Origin: Linanthus parryae
Taxonomy: Eukaryota; Streptophyta; Magnoliopsida; Ericales; Polemoniaceae
Direction of reading: 5' to 3'
DNA: 64,000 nt
NCBI GenBank assembly: GCA_023055425.1
Contig: JALGPY010000006.1
Coordinates: 71,766,127 to 71,830,126 of the forward strand
Shown here: positions 21,038 to 33,122 of the stretch, one piece after another
Position numbering within the stretch: position 1 is the first letter of the stretch
Layout: every line of letters begins with the position of its first letter
Translations under genes and position numbers: made by a program
Notes under the pieces: generated by a model
The model's input: the letters and a program-made list of their open reading frames with translations, nothing else
What the model was told of the DNA's origin: nothing
Database searches by the model: none

Positions 21038-24000
21038 TGAAAGAGTTGCTAGGGTTTCATAGAACAACCAGAGAAGAAGCAGCGAGAAGATGAAAGAAGA
21101 AAATGATTCATTGAAGACTGAACGGTTACAAGGAGGTATTTATAGGACAAATCCAACGGTAGGATTTGGCCGTACAAGATCTAACGGTAGGAATCATTTT
21201 AGGGTTTACAGAAACACACAAAAGACAAAAATGACCCTAACTAATGTAAAGAATTACAATAATAATTTAAACAAGAGTCGGGCTTCTATTTGGGCTTAGA
21301 CATTGCAGGCTTCTTTGTTGGGCTTTGATCTTGACAAGTGGGCTGAATATTTTGTGTGGCTTAATACGCCCCCTTAAACTGATGGGGGAGAAGAGCCCAT
21401 CAGTTTACTTCGAAAACCTTCAAATTGAGCTGCTGGCAAGGACTTCGTGAAAAGATCAGCTACTTGTTCTGCACTGGGAAGAAAAGAAACAGTAAGATGC
21501 TTAAGAAGAGCCTGTTCTCTAACATAATGATAATCGATTTCGATGTGTTTTGTTCTAGCGTGGAAGATAGGATTATAAGTAAGAGCTAATGCAGAAATGT
21601 TATCAGTGTGTAATAAAGGAGGATGAGGCAAGTAAAGATGTAAATCATGAAAGAGCTGCCTAAACCAAGAGGAGTCAGCAGCAACAGTAGCCAATGCCCG
21701 ATATTCAGCCTCGGTAGATGATCATGATATGGTGGGCTGTTTTTTTGCAGTCCAATGGACCGGATTAGGCCCAAGAAACACAACCAGCCCAGTGGTGCTG
21801 CGGCGATCAGTAGGATCGCCGGCCCAATCTGAGTCGGAATAAATTTGAAGAGGCAAGTGACCTTTTTTGTAATGAAGCCCAAAAGCTTTAGTGCCTTGAA
21901 GATAGCGAAGAACACGTTTTGCCCCACTTAAATGAACAGCAGTTGGGGCATGCATAAATAGACAAAGATGGTTAACGGCAAATGCAATATCAGGACGTGT
22001 AAATGTCAAATATTGTAATGCTCCCAACAGTTGGCGATAGGGAGTAAAATCAGGAAGAAGTTCTCCCTGGTTTAGATGATATTTGATGCCACCAGCAAGG
22101 GGGGTGGGACTGGGTTTACAATTAGACATGTTAAACCTTTTAAGAAGATCAAGAATATATTTTTCTTGATGAATGTAAATGCCAGTAGAGTTTTAAGTGA
22201 TTTTTAAACCAAGAAAATAAGTGAGTGGACCGAGGTTTGTCATCTGAAATTCTTGTCCTAATTGTGTTATGAGAGTCGAAATAAAGTGTGTGTCATTACC
22301 GGTAACAATTATATCGTCGGCGTAAAGTAATAACAGAGTTAATTTGTGATTGTCATGACGAATAAATAACAAACAATCGGCATAAGAAGCTGTAAATCCA
22401 AGAGAAGATAAAAAAAGGTAAAACGTTCAAACCAAGCCCGTGGGGCTTGTTTGAGTCCGTATATAGACTTGTTGAGAAGGCAAACATGATTTGGGTATTT
22501 TTTGTTTTGAAACCCAGTGGGTTGTTTCATATAAACTGTTTCGCGTAAAAAACCGTGAAGGAAAGCGTTTTTAACGTCTAACTGTTGTAAAGGCCACGAA
22601 AAAGTAGCAGAAAGAGCTAAGATGGTACGAACAGTGGCGTGTTTTACAACTGGGCTAAACGTTTCATCATAATCCAACCCAGGGGTTTGATGAAACCCCT
22701 TTGCTACTAATCGTGCTTTATAACGCGAAACAGTCCTATTTTGGTTGAATTTAGTACGAAATACCCATTTGTTGCCTATGACATTGACATTTGGTGGAGG
22801 AACCACCAAAGTCCAAGTCTGTTCCTCTATGAGGCTGTCAAACTCAGAGGCCATTGCTTGGCGCCAATGAGTATGTTTGACAGCTTCTGTGTAAGAAGTG
22901 GGATCAGTGTGTGTATTGTGACAAGTAGTAGCAGAAAAACCAACAGTAGTACGAGGAGAAGCATAATAAACAAGCTTCTTTTTGCTAATGCCTGATTTGC
23001 TGCGAGTTTGCATAGGGTGGCCTCCTTGAGTAGAAGGAGGAGGAGAGGGGTTAATCATCATTGGGTTACCTGAGTTTGCCAAGCCAGGGCTGGGAGAGGT
23101 GGAGTGTGCACCATGAGGGACATAAGGTCCGGTAGTATCTGTGGGGTGTGTAGTATCTGTACACTGAGATTGTGACACTGCCACACTTTCACCAGGTGGC
23201 TGCAAAGAGTCAGGACCCTCAGAAATGGGGGTGTCTGGTATGGGACCAGACATGAACCCAGATGGGAACTGGGTTATAATGGGAGGGTCAGTGCCTGAAA
23301 CAGAAGAAGAAGATGGAGAGTAAGTAGCAGTTGAATTGGCATAAGGGAAAGAAAATTCATCAAAAAGAACATCTCTGCTTATATAACATTTTTTTGAGAT
23401 AGGTTCATAGCATAAATAACCCTTATATCCAGAAGCATAACCCAAAAAGATGCATTTTTGAGTTTTTGGGTCTAATTTAGATAAAACATAATCAGTGAGT
23501 CTAGGAAAGCAAGCACAACCAAAGACCTTTAAGTGTTTATAATCAGGAACAGAATTAAATAAGAGTTCATATGGAGATTTGTTTGATGTGTTTTTACTAG
23601 GTAACCGATTGATTAAATAAACAGCAGCAGCCACAGCATGATACCAGAACAACTTAGGTAAAGAAGCATTATGAAGTAAAGTAATAGCAGTTTCCATTAT
23701 ATGTCTGTGTTTTCGTTCAGATATTCCATTTTGCTGAGGAGTGTAAGGACATGATTTGATGTGCATAATACCATTATCTTTGAGAAGGTTTTGAAAAACA
23801 AAAGCAGTATATTCACCTCCTCCATCAGAGTGAAGAATTTTAATTGAGTAACCTAGCAGTTTTTCAATAAACAGTTTAAATGTGGCAAATACAGAAGAAA
23901 CATCTGATTTTAATTTTAGAGGAAAGAGCCAAGTGAATCTGGAAAAGTCATCAACAAAGAGAACATAGTATTTAAAACCATCATAAGACAATGTAGAGGC

Positions 24001-26076
24001 AGGTCCCCATACATCACTGTGAAGCATGTGTAATGGTGTAGTAGAAGCAGAAATAGAAGCAGTGTAGGGTAAACAACTAATTTTGCCAGCCATACAAGAT
24101 TCACATAGAGAACCTAAAGTATTAGCAGATAATTTAACAGATGGTGATAAGCATTTAACACAATTTGATAAAACAGAAGCAGAGGGATGACCAAGTCTTG
24201 AATGCCATAAATGAGATTTGACTCTTTGACCCAAAAAGGCTTGAAGATTTGATGAAGCAGACACAGAAGATAAAGGGTAAAGCCCATTTTTACTGGGTCC
24301 CTGAAACAGAGTTTGACCCGAAGACTTGTCCTGAACACAAAAAGAGTCCTTATCAAAAATAAATCTGGCATTGTGATCGGTGCAAAACTTATGTACAGAC
24401 AACAAGTTAACAGATAAAGAGGGAACATGTAGTGTATTATGTAACGAAAAAGAATGATTAGAAGTTGAGAGATAGGTAGTACCAGAATGTTGAATAGGGA
24501 GAGAAGATCCGTTACCGACGGTGACTGTGTCAGAACCATAGTAAGGTTCAGCAAGAGATAGATTGCGAAAGTCTGCAGTCATGTGGTTTGATGCGCCTGT
24601 GTCAGTCAACCAGAGATCCGAGGACGGTGGTGGAGATGGCTGGGAAGAGGTGGAAGCAGCCATGGCAGACAACTGCTCCGGTGGTAGGCGGCCTTGATAA
24701 GCAAAATCCATACGGTGATAGCAATCGAGAGCAGAGTGATAATCATAGCCGCAGATTTGACAGTTAACCGGAGTTGAACGGCCACGACCCGATCCACCAC
24801 GCCCTCTGGATTCGGAGCGACCCGAACCGCGACCCGACCCGGAGGAAGACCCATTTTGATAACCCGAACCGGGTCCAGATCCGGATCCATATCCGTTGCC
24901 GTGGTTGGAAGTGTACCCGCCTGGCGATCCTGATCCAAACCCGGAATAAGAACGACCACCACGGGCATCTGAACGGCCTCCTCCGGCGGATCGGTTACCA
25001 AACCGGCCACCACGGTGGTTTTGGCCACTCCGACCACCGCGGTTATGATAGAAAGCGGTGGTAGTTGACAGATCTGGAGGTGGCGACTGTAAGGCATGCA
25101 TATGCTCTTCAGCTTTGAGGAGAACATGAAGTTCTTCAAAGGGGATCGGGGCGGAGTGAATACGCAGAGAAGATCTGAATAAATTGTATTCTGGGGGTAG
25201 CCCATTTAGAGCATAAAGAAGCAGATCTTCATCGGCGGTAACCACCCCAGCCACTGAAAGTTTGTCCCGAATCATTTTGAGGCGCTGCATGTACAGATCA
25301 ATGGAATCGGACCCCTTGCGAAGAGAGTGAAACTCAGCTTCGAGCGATAATATGTTGGATCGAGTAAGGGACGCATAGCGGCGCTCAAGAACTGACCAAG
25401 CCTCAGCAGATGTGGTAGATCCAATCACCAGAGTAAGCGATTCTTGAGTGAGAGTGGCGTTTAGTATGGTAAGAATGGCCTGATCTTGAAGGTGCCAGGC
25501 CGTATAAGCAGGATTTACAGTATGAGATCCATTGGAGGATGGAAGAACAGGGGAAGGACATGGAATCGTCCCATCTAAGTAACCGTATAGTGTATGGGTG
25601 CGAAAAATAGATGTGATTTGGTGTTTCCACAAAACAAAATTGGTGGAATCGAGTTTAAAGGAAGAAGATTATGTATGTTTGAGAGCAAATAAAGAGGCGG
25701 TGAAGCATGGGTAGTATTGGCGAGAGCCATGAAAGGGCTCTGATACCATGAAAGAGCTGCAGGGTTTCATAGAACAACCAGAGAAGAAGCAGCGAGAAGA
25801 TGAAAGAAGAAAATGATTCATTGAAGACTGAACGGTTACAAGGAGGTATTTATAGGACAAATCCAACGGTAGGATTTGGCCGTACAAGATCTAACGGTAG
25901 GAATCATTTTAGGGTTTACAGAAACACACAAAAGACAAAAATGACCCTAACTAATGTAAAGAATTACAATAATAATTTAAACAAGAGTCGGGCTTCTATT
26001 TGGGCTTAGACATTGCAGGCTTCTTTGTTGGGCTTTGATCTTGACAAGTGGGCTGAATATTTTGTGTGGCTTAATA
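21038..26076 (-). mobile_element. Nearly complete Ale-like Copia element, 5039 bp
   Basis: The LTRs are 21038-21366 and 25749-26076; they differ at about two places near their outer end and look otherwise identical, so the insertion is very recent. CCTTC duplications flank it (21033-21037, 26077-26081). On the minus strand the primer site (TGGTATCAGAGC, initiator Met tRNA) abuts the right LTR and a polypurine tract (GTTTAAGGGGGCG, complement of 21367-21379) abuts the left LTR. The LTR ends read TATTAAG...TTTCA, so TA stands in place of the usual TG in both copies. Confidence 0.93.
21374..25728 (-). pseudogene. gag-pol: Ale-like Copia gag-pol with few lesions
   Basis: The main open frame, 25632-22339, holds in order: gag (LYGYLDGTIP, YMQRLKMIRDKLS), a Gly/Arg/Ser-rich stretch, a Cys/His knuckle (CQICGYDYHSALDCYH), protease (LTDTGASNHM), the pre-integrase His/Cys motif (HSRLGHP, CESCMAGK), integrase (HSDVWGP, HSDGGGEY) and the RT start (KARLVAKGFHQ, DVKNAFLHGF). 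The remaining RT and RNase H lie in other frames: a frameshift near 22420, a stop near 22193 and a stop at about 21721 just before SSTEAEYRA. A further frameshift near 25660 separates the likely ATG at about 25728. With near-identical LTRs it was probably inserted already damaged, or was mobilised in trans. Confidence 0.9.
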
Positions 26077-26166
26077 CCTTCGACCTGAAGTCATTAGATA
26101 CTCTAGTTGTGAATTATTATGTTTTTGATATCGTCAAACGTTACACCGTAACTGGGTAACTATAAA

Positions 26167-29100
26167 TGTAATACCCCGTTATTTTAGGGGGTATTTTTGG
26201 GAGTTTAACGAATATTCGGGGCGATTATGCAAAGTTATAAAAGTAATTTTTTCCTTTATTAATTATTATTTTTTCCTTCTATTATTATTATTATTAATTA
26301 TTTTATCAAAAGTATTTTATTTAGATGACATTTGTTTGTAGTTAGTAGTATGTAGAACAATTGACATTTAACTACCATGCAGTTTGACACTCCTGACACT
26401 TTAGTGCATGCAGTTTCAAAATTGACACTAAACTACCATGTACTTTGACATTCCTGACACTTTGGTGCACACTGTTTCAATATTGACACTGTTTCAATGC
26501 CGTATGCAATTTATCAACATCCCGCTCCAATCCGATGACTGCGTCACTTGCAAATCAACTAAATGCGCCATCAAAATTGGAGCGTGTTGTCGGTAATATA
26601 CATAATGCGTGCGCTTAAGTGTCAATTTTGAAACCGCGTGCACCAAAGTGTCAGAAATGCCAAAAATGCGTGCACTTAAGTGTTAATTTTGAAACTGCGT
26701 GCACCACAGTGTCAGGAATGTCAAACTGCATGGTGGTTAAGTGTCAATTGTTCTTGTATGTATAATAATAGTGGTGAAGTGTAGCGGGTTGTGTAACATT
26801 TATAGCGTGACCAAAGTGTAGCTTCTAGTTAATTATTACGAAGCGAACCACCGCGATAACTGGTGCACCCGCCACACCGTGAACAACCTCCCACCATCTT
26901 CATCCCTTCCATTTTTGGAGCAGATTTCACTGCTCCTGATTTTCCGGCGACCACCCTCGCGGCAATTCAATAACCCGACCTCCCTTTCTCTTGATTTTCG
27001 TCCCGATTCATCCTTAGCAAGTCAAAGCCTCAATCTTGGTCATCAATTCCGCCAATTCGACATTCCAATTCGAACCCGAAAAAAATTCTCTGAGTGATTT
27101 GAAATATCCCGATCGATTAACCCAAGCAAAACAAAAACCTAGCTCTCTCTCTCTCTCTCTCTCAGTTCTCTTTCACTGCCTCCCCCCCTCTCTCTTTTGG
27201 TCTCCCTCTCTCGCTGCTCTGTTTTGCCGAGACCCAACCGGCGAAGCGAACCCAGCCGGCGAAGTCCCCTCTGCGCCGCCCGCTCGCCGCCTCCTTCTGC
27301 CCCGTCGCCGTCCGTTGCTCTCCGTGCGTCTCCCCTCTGTCCGACGATTAAAACCCAGCAACAGCGCCGGATTTTCCCCTTCTCCGCCATCTTCTCCGCC
27401 ACAACTTTTCTCCATTCGGTAAACACAAATAATTTTTTTTTTCCAATTCCGATCCATTCCATTTTTTTCCAACTTTACTTCTAATGTGCTAGGTAAATCT
27501 TGTTCAAAATGGGTTGTATGTATTTTGGGTGTGGGTTAATACTTAATCTTCTCGTGAGTGTTACAGTGGTTGGTTTGGGAAGAAACTGAAATGAATTGTG
27601 GGTACCAACTTGGGGGCTTATTTTGTTTGATCCGAAACTACGGGGGTATCTTCCATATGATTTGAACATATCGGGGGTCTTGTTGTACTTTTAGGAACGT
27701 GATTGTATGTAGTTGTTTTTTAAAAAAAAGGCGGTTCTCCATATGTTATACATAACTAGCATTTTTGCAATTTAATGCATCTAGCCTTTCTTCTATATAC
27801 GTACACTATAAATATATATATAAATATATATAACTTTAACGATCTTTTTCTGAAAATAAAATATATCTTTTCTAATTAGTAAAAGTGGGGTTTTGTGAAG
27901 AAGGTTAGCATAATATTTATATTATATTTTTCTTAAACAACTAATTAGCCTTGTTTTATGTATATTGGAAACGAAGTCCTTTATTAAATAACAATGTTTT
28001 CGTTTATATAACTTTGTTTATAAAAATAGCTAAGCTTTTCTGTTAATAAAACTGTGACCCTAATAATCTAATCGTTAAATAATGACTACCTTTTTATACT
28101 AAATAAACTTTTATATTTATAAGCCGCTATTTTCTTATTTATAGTATTTTCTAAACATGCAATTCGTGACTAGTAAAATATAACTTGTTTGGGTGAGTAC
28201 TTGGGGGGTTTCACTTGCATTCATATAGGAGCCTTTATATGATATTGTTGTGTGGCTGAATATCTGTTAATATAGGAATATGTGATATTGTAGATTCCGA
28301 GTTCGTAGGAGGCGAGTTCATCGAGGACCCCTACTACTAAGTTTCGTGCTGCTTGTGTTGAAATCTCTCTCTCCATTTTTCCAGGTAATTACATATGTAC
28401 AATGTCTTCAACTATCAAAATGTGCTTTGGTGTGAGTTATAATGAATTTTGACATATCGTGCGTTACTCTTCAAAAGTTACTTCAAAGTTTATGGTTTCT
28501 GTCAAGACAATTTTGGAAAGATTGTTTATCTTGGAAACAAATTGAAATTTTGGATTTAATGAACGATAATGGATATGGGGCGATGTACAGAGGATGTGCG
28601 TGAAGGACACTACGGCCAAGGACGCTTATAGGCGATCCTTCGGGTGATAATACATAGGATATTACATACCCGCCCCCGTGGTTGATCGACATACACCGAG
28701 GTGATGCGGTCGCGGGGTTTTATAAGGCGTGAAACTATAGAGTACTACCTATGCTGACGTAGGTCACTGCGGTATAGGGGTGTCGACACTTAAGGTCCTA
28801 TAGTATGGTTCGAGCGGGGTATGTGTAGGGCTACCTTCTAACGCTCTTGGTGAATTGGGACGGGCGATGTCCCAAGACGTACCTTTTTATATATTGCATC
28901 GTGACCTCTCTGTGGATATACGTTACCTGCTGGGTTTTCATGCCTCAGTCAAACTAATAAACGAAAGTGGTACTCTTTTATATCCGACTTAATTCCAAAG
29001 TTCTCTCAATCATGCATTTTATACTCGCGTTATTTTAAAGATTCTTATAATCATGTTTGTTCTAGCCAAAAACTCTTGTTTTACTCATTGTAGTATGTGC

Positions 29101-29380
29101 TTACTTAGTTGTTACTAACCAAAATTTTCTGCGGTCGGCTATCGCTATTTCAAAACCCGCTGGTCAAGAATAAGCTAGCTGGGGGTGGAAACGCGCACAA
29201 GCTAAGGAGTAGTACCACGCTAGCAAACAATTTAGTAGATGTTTCATTTGGTTTAAGACATGTTGAACTTTCTATTTAATAATGTAAGGAGGGTTTCTCC
29301 TTTACTTTTATTTCAATAAAGCACTCTTGGATTTCGTTAAGTTGTACTAGCGAGGAACCGTAGGTTCCCGGGTTGTTTCA
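26167..29380. mobile_element. 3.2-kb solo LTR-like element (TGTAATACCCC...GTTTCA)
   Basis: It is flanked by ATAAA at 26162-26166 and 29381-29385, and the Angela-like LTR continues directly across. The ends are inverse-complement-like (TGTAATACCCC and GGTTGTTTCA). No pol or gag is visible. The + strand has gene-like features: CT-rich runs near 27145-27175, GC-rich text to 27420 and a splice-donor-like 'cggtaaac' near 27419. These features would suit the transcribed part of a long Gypsy LTR. It could instead be a non-autonomous large derivative. The 26354-26755 part is a separate foldback insertion. Confidence 0.65.
26354..26755. mobile_element. Foldback/MITE-like element with tandem subunits
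   Basis: The left arm begins GAACAATTGACA and the right arm ends TGTCAATTGTTC. Each arm contains two imperfect copies of a ~65-bp unit with 'ttgacac...accatg...tttgacattcctgacactttggtgca'. Only a short central part is unique. It is non-coding. The duplicated target is not certain; 'tatgta' occurs near both sides. Confidence 0.65.
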
Positions 29381-30469
29381 ATAAAGGTTTTGATTGGACA
29401 TGATATGAAGCAAGCTTAGAGATTGTAGTGATGTAGATAGGATTTGTCCCTCCCACATAACGGGAGTAAATATCCACGACCACTCGATGAGTGAGACTTA
29501 GAGAAATGCATGGCCATGCTCAAGATAGTAATATTATTTGTTTATCTAAGTCTACTCACAGATCGAGAAACTTTGGATTGGATATACAAGTGTGACACTC
29601 CATGTCTTGTGTCCAATCCGGATAGATGAGACAAAGGGATTATGCAACACGGTAACATTGGTCAGAAAAGGTTTATCTGATCACTGACTATTCCTATTAG
29701 TTGGGTAACATTGATGTGTTGCTAGATACTGCTCAATGTTTGTAATTGTTACTACCAACGTAATATGAACCTGTAGGGTCACACACCAAAGGATTAGAGT
29801 GGAAGTAGATGTTAATTAGTTGGACTAGTTAACCGTTAAAGGAATCAAGGATCAAAGTGCAACAATATGCATATTTAGTTGGACTAAATAGCAAACTGGA
29901 CTAAAACGAAAGTTAATCCAAACCGTTGGATTTAATTAGTAGTGGGGCAGGTTTATAATTAATAAAGAGTTATTAATTATAAAAGAATAAGTCCATCCCT
30001 AATTTCATAAGGATGAAAATTAGAGCACTCGGAAAAAGAGAGAAGGAGGCCGCCCCATAGAAGTCGACGACTCCAAGAGGGGGACGGCCACCTCCCTCCT
30101 CCCTCCTCCATTGTTGCATGCTCCAAGTTTGATTGGATCAAGCTGCTTTGACGATACCTCCTCCTACATTACTAGCACAAACAGTAGATGAAGTTCTAGT
30201 TGGAGATCCTACGGTGTGGACTTCTGCAGAGGTGTGGACACTATTTCTACACAAAGTGATCGTCCCAGCTATCAGGATGAGGTAACCCTTCTTCCTTCAT
30301 CATGTTATGATGCTTCACCTGCGATTCATGGAGGGTTTTGAGCAGGGTAAATTTTGTATTTCCGCTGCGTAGCCTGCATCAAAACCCTACACTCTTCCTT
30401 GTTGGAAGTTCGGTTAACTCCCATGTTTGATTCCCAAGCTAAGAATCCATATCATCATTCATTGCTGAC

Positions 30470-32823
30470 TCTCATTTGCTAGAGTTAACATCCTGCAAAG
30501 TCTCTGCACAAGTCTCAGGCTTTCCAACATCAGTAAACAATATATAATTAAGACTAGGGGAGTAACGCTCTAGGGCATTTCTATTCCTTTTTCCCACCCG
30601 TATCCTAATATAGGTCTTCAGAGGAGTGTTATTGTCTTTTGCAGCTGACTGTGACTCAGTAGTGTCGGGCACACTAGACTAATCTTGCGGAACATCATCA
30701 TTGGAAGCGGCATCCTCAAGAGTATCAGGAAAAACATATTGAGGAGTAGCTCGATCCTCTGTATCAGTAGCAACACTCACCCTATCCTTATACATCATCT
30801 TCTCATGAAGATAACATCTTTGCTTCTTATAATTTTCCTGCCAAAGCAATAAAGAAACAAATCTTGGATTTTGCATCTAGCTTACTATGACTGGAAGCAT
30901 CAATATGCACATAAGAAACACAGTCGAAGTCTTTCAAATGATCAAAACTGACCTCTTTTCTGCTCCATACCTTTTTTGGTAAACTCCAACGGAACTGACG
31001 GTCACGGTTTATGCAATAAACAGCTGTGCTAACTGATGTGCCCAGAAAGTCATTTTAACCCATAACAAAGCCTCATGCTTCTAGCTCTCTCATTGGTGGT
31101 CCTATTCATGCGCTCAGCCACACCATTTTGTTGTGGTGTCCGGAGAAGGGTATTTTCGAGTCTAACTCAATGCGCAACACAATAATTCTTAAGTCCACCA
31201 TCAATGTACTCTCCACCGTTATTAGATCTCTGACACTTCAATTTCAAACCTGTTTCAGTTCAACCACGACTTTCCATTTCTTAAAAGTTTCAAACACATC
31301 ATATTTATTTTTCATAAAATAAACCAATGCCTTCCTGCCGAAATCAGCAATGAAGGTGACATAGTATTGAGATCCTCCTAGCAACACTACTAGTGAAAGA
31401 CGCAACACATCTGTGTGCACGAGCTTTAGGTTGCTTGATCTCAAGGCACGATCACCTTTCAAGAAACTGACTCTCTTATGCTTTTCCATAGTAAAGCTCT
31501 CACAAATACCCATATCGATGGGATTGCAATACCTTAATACCTCTGTGACTCATGTGATCAAGTCTACATTGCCACAAATCAGCGCCTTGCTGAGCTTCAG
31601 CAACAACTACTGTGTCGCTCGGTCTCGAAGTCATGTACAAAGTTCATTTTTTCTTACCATGAGCAAGTATCATGGAAATCTTTCAAAACCTTCCATGCAC
31701 CACTTGAAAAGACCACATAGTTACCATCATCATCAAGCTGTCCCACCGAAATCAAGTTCTTTCAGGAACATATCTCACCTTCCGTAAAGTCCATACAAAA
31801 CCACTTGCAAGCTTGACATTAATATCACCCTGACCAACAATATCCAAAGGCTCCCCATCTCTCAAGTACACCTTTTCGAAATCCCCACCAGTATAGTTTT
31901 GCATTATTTCACGGTGCGATGTAGTATGGAAAGAAGCACTCGAATCTAATATCCAATTATCAATGGGACTATACACAGCAAGAAGAAAAGCATCTTGAAT
32001 TTCATCATTGACTGCATTCACCGAATTTCTAGTGTTTCCTCTATTTTTCTTCGGTGCCTTACAATCACTCTTAAAGTGACCTGATTTACCACATTTCTAG
32101 CAATTACCCGTGTTTCTATCCCTGGTATGCGATTTTCCACGAATGTTACCCCTATGCTTAGATTGTGATCTTGCCCGATTATTATTATTCCTCTCATTAG
32201 TTCTGCTACGATTATCAACATTAAAGGCTGAACCCGAAGGTTTCACCATAATCTTTGCGACGCACTTCCTTAGCCAAAATTAAATCACGTATGTTATCAT
32301 ATTTGAGCTTTTCCTTTCTATCTGAGTTACTAACAACAGTTCGCATAGATTCTCAACTATAAGGTAATGACGCTAATAGTATTAAAGCCCGTAACCTCAT
32401 CACTAAAGTCGATATCAATCGTAGACTGATTCGTAATATATCGTAATCAGTAAGATGTCGAGCAACCAACATACCTTCTGACATCATCAAATTGAATAAA
32501 CGCTTCATCAAATACACCTTGTTATTAGCAGATCGAGTCTCGTACATTCCTCACAATGCCTTTATATGCGAAGCTGTAGTCTCCTTAATGACGTTGTGCG
32601 CAACCGACCTTGACAGTGTCAAACGAACAATGCGCAGAACCTGTCGATCCAAAGCCTCCCAGCCTTCCTCCTTCATGGCTTCAGGCTTTACCCCGTCCAG
32701 TTGAGCGTGTAATTTCATCCCATACAGATAGTCCTCTATCTGCATGTTCAAGTATGCATAATCCGTGCCGTCAAACTTTTCAATTCCAGATCCCTTCATC
32801 TCATTTGCCATCGTTTCTCCCAA
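30470..32823 (-). pseudogene. Tork-like Copia gag to integrase-RT linker, degenerate
   Basis: Read leftward: gag from about 32823 (KFDGTDYAYLNMQIEDYLYG, LTLSRSVAHNV), continuing after a frame change (SANNKVYLMKRLFNLMMSEG, LILLASLPYS); protease near 31960 with DSSASFHTT, where the catalytic Gly of DSGAS is Ser; pre-integrase; an integrase stretch near 31500-31250 (KLVHTDV); and the linker with ALERYSPSLNYILFTD near 30580. The coding frame breaks many times. This is the 5' half of the element whose 3' half lies at 18763-20691. Confidence 0.82.
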
Positions 32824-32853
32824 ACCCTATCCGACGAGGCTCTGATTCAAGTT

Positions 32854-32908
32854 GTTAGGAGATTATGTACCGCGAGAGACGAGCACCATAGTATGATTTG
32901 GGACACCA
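32854..32908 (-). repeat. Short right-end LTR remnant of the Tork-like element
   Basis: It follows a mutated Met-tRNA primer site (complement of GGCTCTGATTCAAG, about 32840-32853). About 55 bp remain, ending GACACCA before the GAGTAC duplication. It matches 59846-59905 (GCGAGAGAYGAGCACCATAG) rather than the 414-bp LTR at the other end. Confidence 0.55.
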
Positions 32909-32914
32909 GAGTAC

Positions 32915-33122
32915 CCGTACATTCCATTTGGATTAGGACGAAGAATGTGTTTTTGGATTTGTTTGGTCTTGTTGTTGTGAGATTGCGCTAGCTCAATTAA
33001 TTTATCACTTCAGCTACACACTACCCGATGGTGTGAAACCAGAAGACTTGGACATGACCAAGTCTCCTGGCACCATATGCAAGAAGAACAAGGAATCACA
33101 CATAATCGCCACCCCTTCTTAG
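32915..33122 (+). pseudogene. CYP71-like P450 pseudogene, 3' end of exon 2
   Basis: Continues the exon interrupted at 18762. It reads YIPFGLGRRMCFW, the heme-binding FxxGxRxCxG motif with the last Gly changed to Trp, then in a shifted frame EIALAQLIYHF. It ends with LPDGVKPEDLDMTKS and IIATPS followed by TAG at 33120. This C-terminus fits CYP71 enzymes. The matching text proves that the two parts were one exon. Confidence 0.87.

Larger units (their letters stand above)
20692..30396 (+). mobile_element. Angela-like Copia solo LTR, itself interrupted twice
   Basis: The LTR starts TGTTGGAATTGTGCCCTAGA at 20697 and ends CCCTACA at 30391. CTCTT target duplications flank it at 20692-20696 and 30392-30396. 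It is a solo LTR: no internal region exists and both ends carry the duplication. Its own sequence is in three pieces (20697-21037, 26082-26166, 29386-30391), about 1.43 kb in total. A related copy at 61572-62063 shows the uninterrupted order across both insertion sites. It lies within the Tork-like element. Confidence 0.85.
18763..32908 (-). mobile_element. Degenerate Tork-like Copia element, split by later insertions
   Basis: It is inserted in exon 2 of the P450 pseudogene. The 6-bp GAGTAC (5-bp AGTAC plus one matching base) lies directly left (18757-18762) and right (32909-32914), and the P450 frame continues across. Read on the minus strand: gag 32820-32350, a zinc-knuckle region ~32100-32000, protease/pre-integrase ~31960-31750, integrase 31513-30880, linker and RT 30672-20396, RNase H 19788-19270, polypurine tract, 3' LTR 19176-18763. 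The part 20697-30391 is a foreign insertion. Stops and frameshifts occur throughout. The right-hand LTR is only about 55 bp and does not match the left LTR. Confidence 0.82.

Noticed and set aside
24774..25064. 96-codon + strand ORF
   Set aside because: It is the antisense of the Gly/Arg-rich gag region of the Ale-like Copia.
27036..27484. Overlapping Ser/Pro/Arg-rich ORFs
   Set aside because: CT- and GC-rich leader-like text is open in several frames; no domain and no codon bias visible.
20697..30391. One 9.7-kb full-length Angela-like element
   Set aside because: No internal region or second LTR exists; after removing two bounded insertions only one LTR of about 1.4 kb remains.
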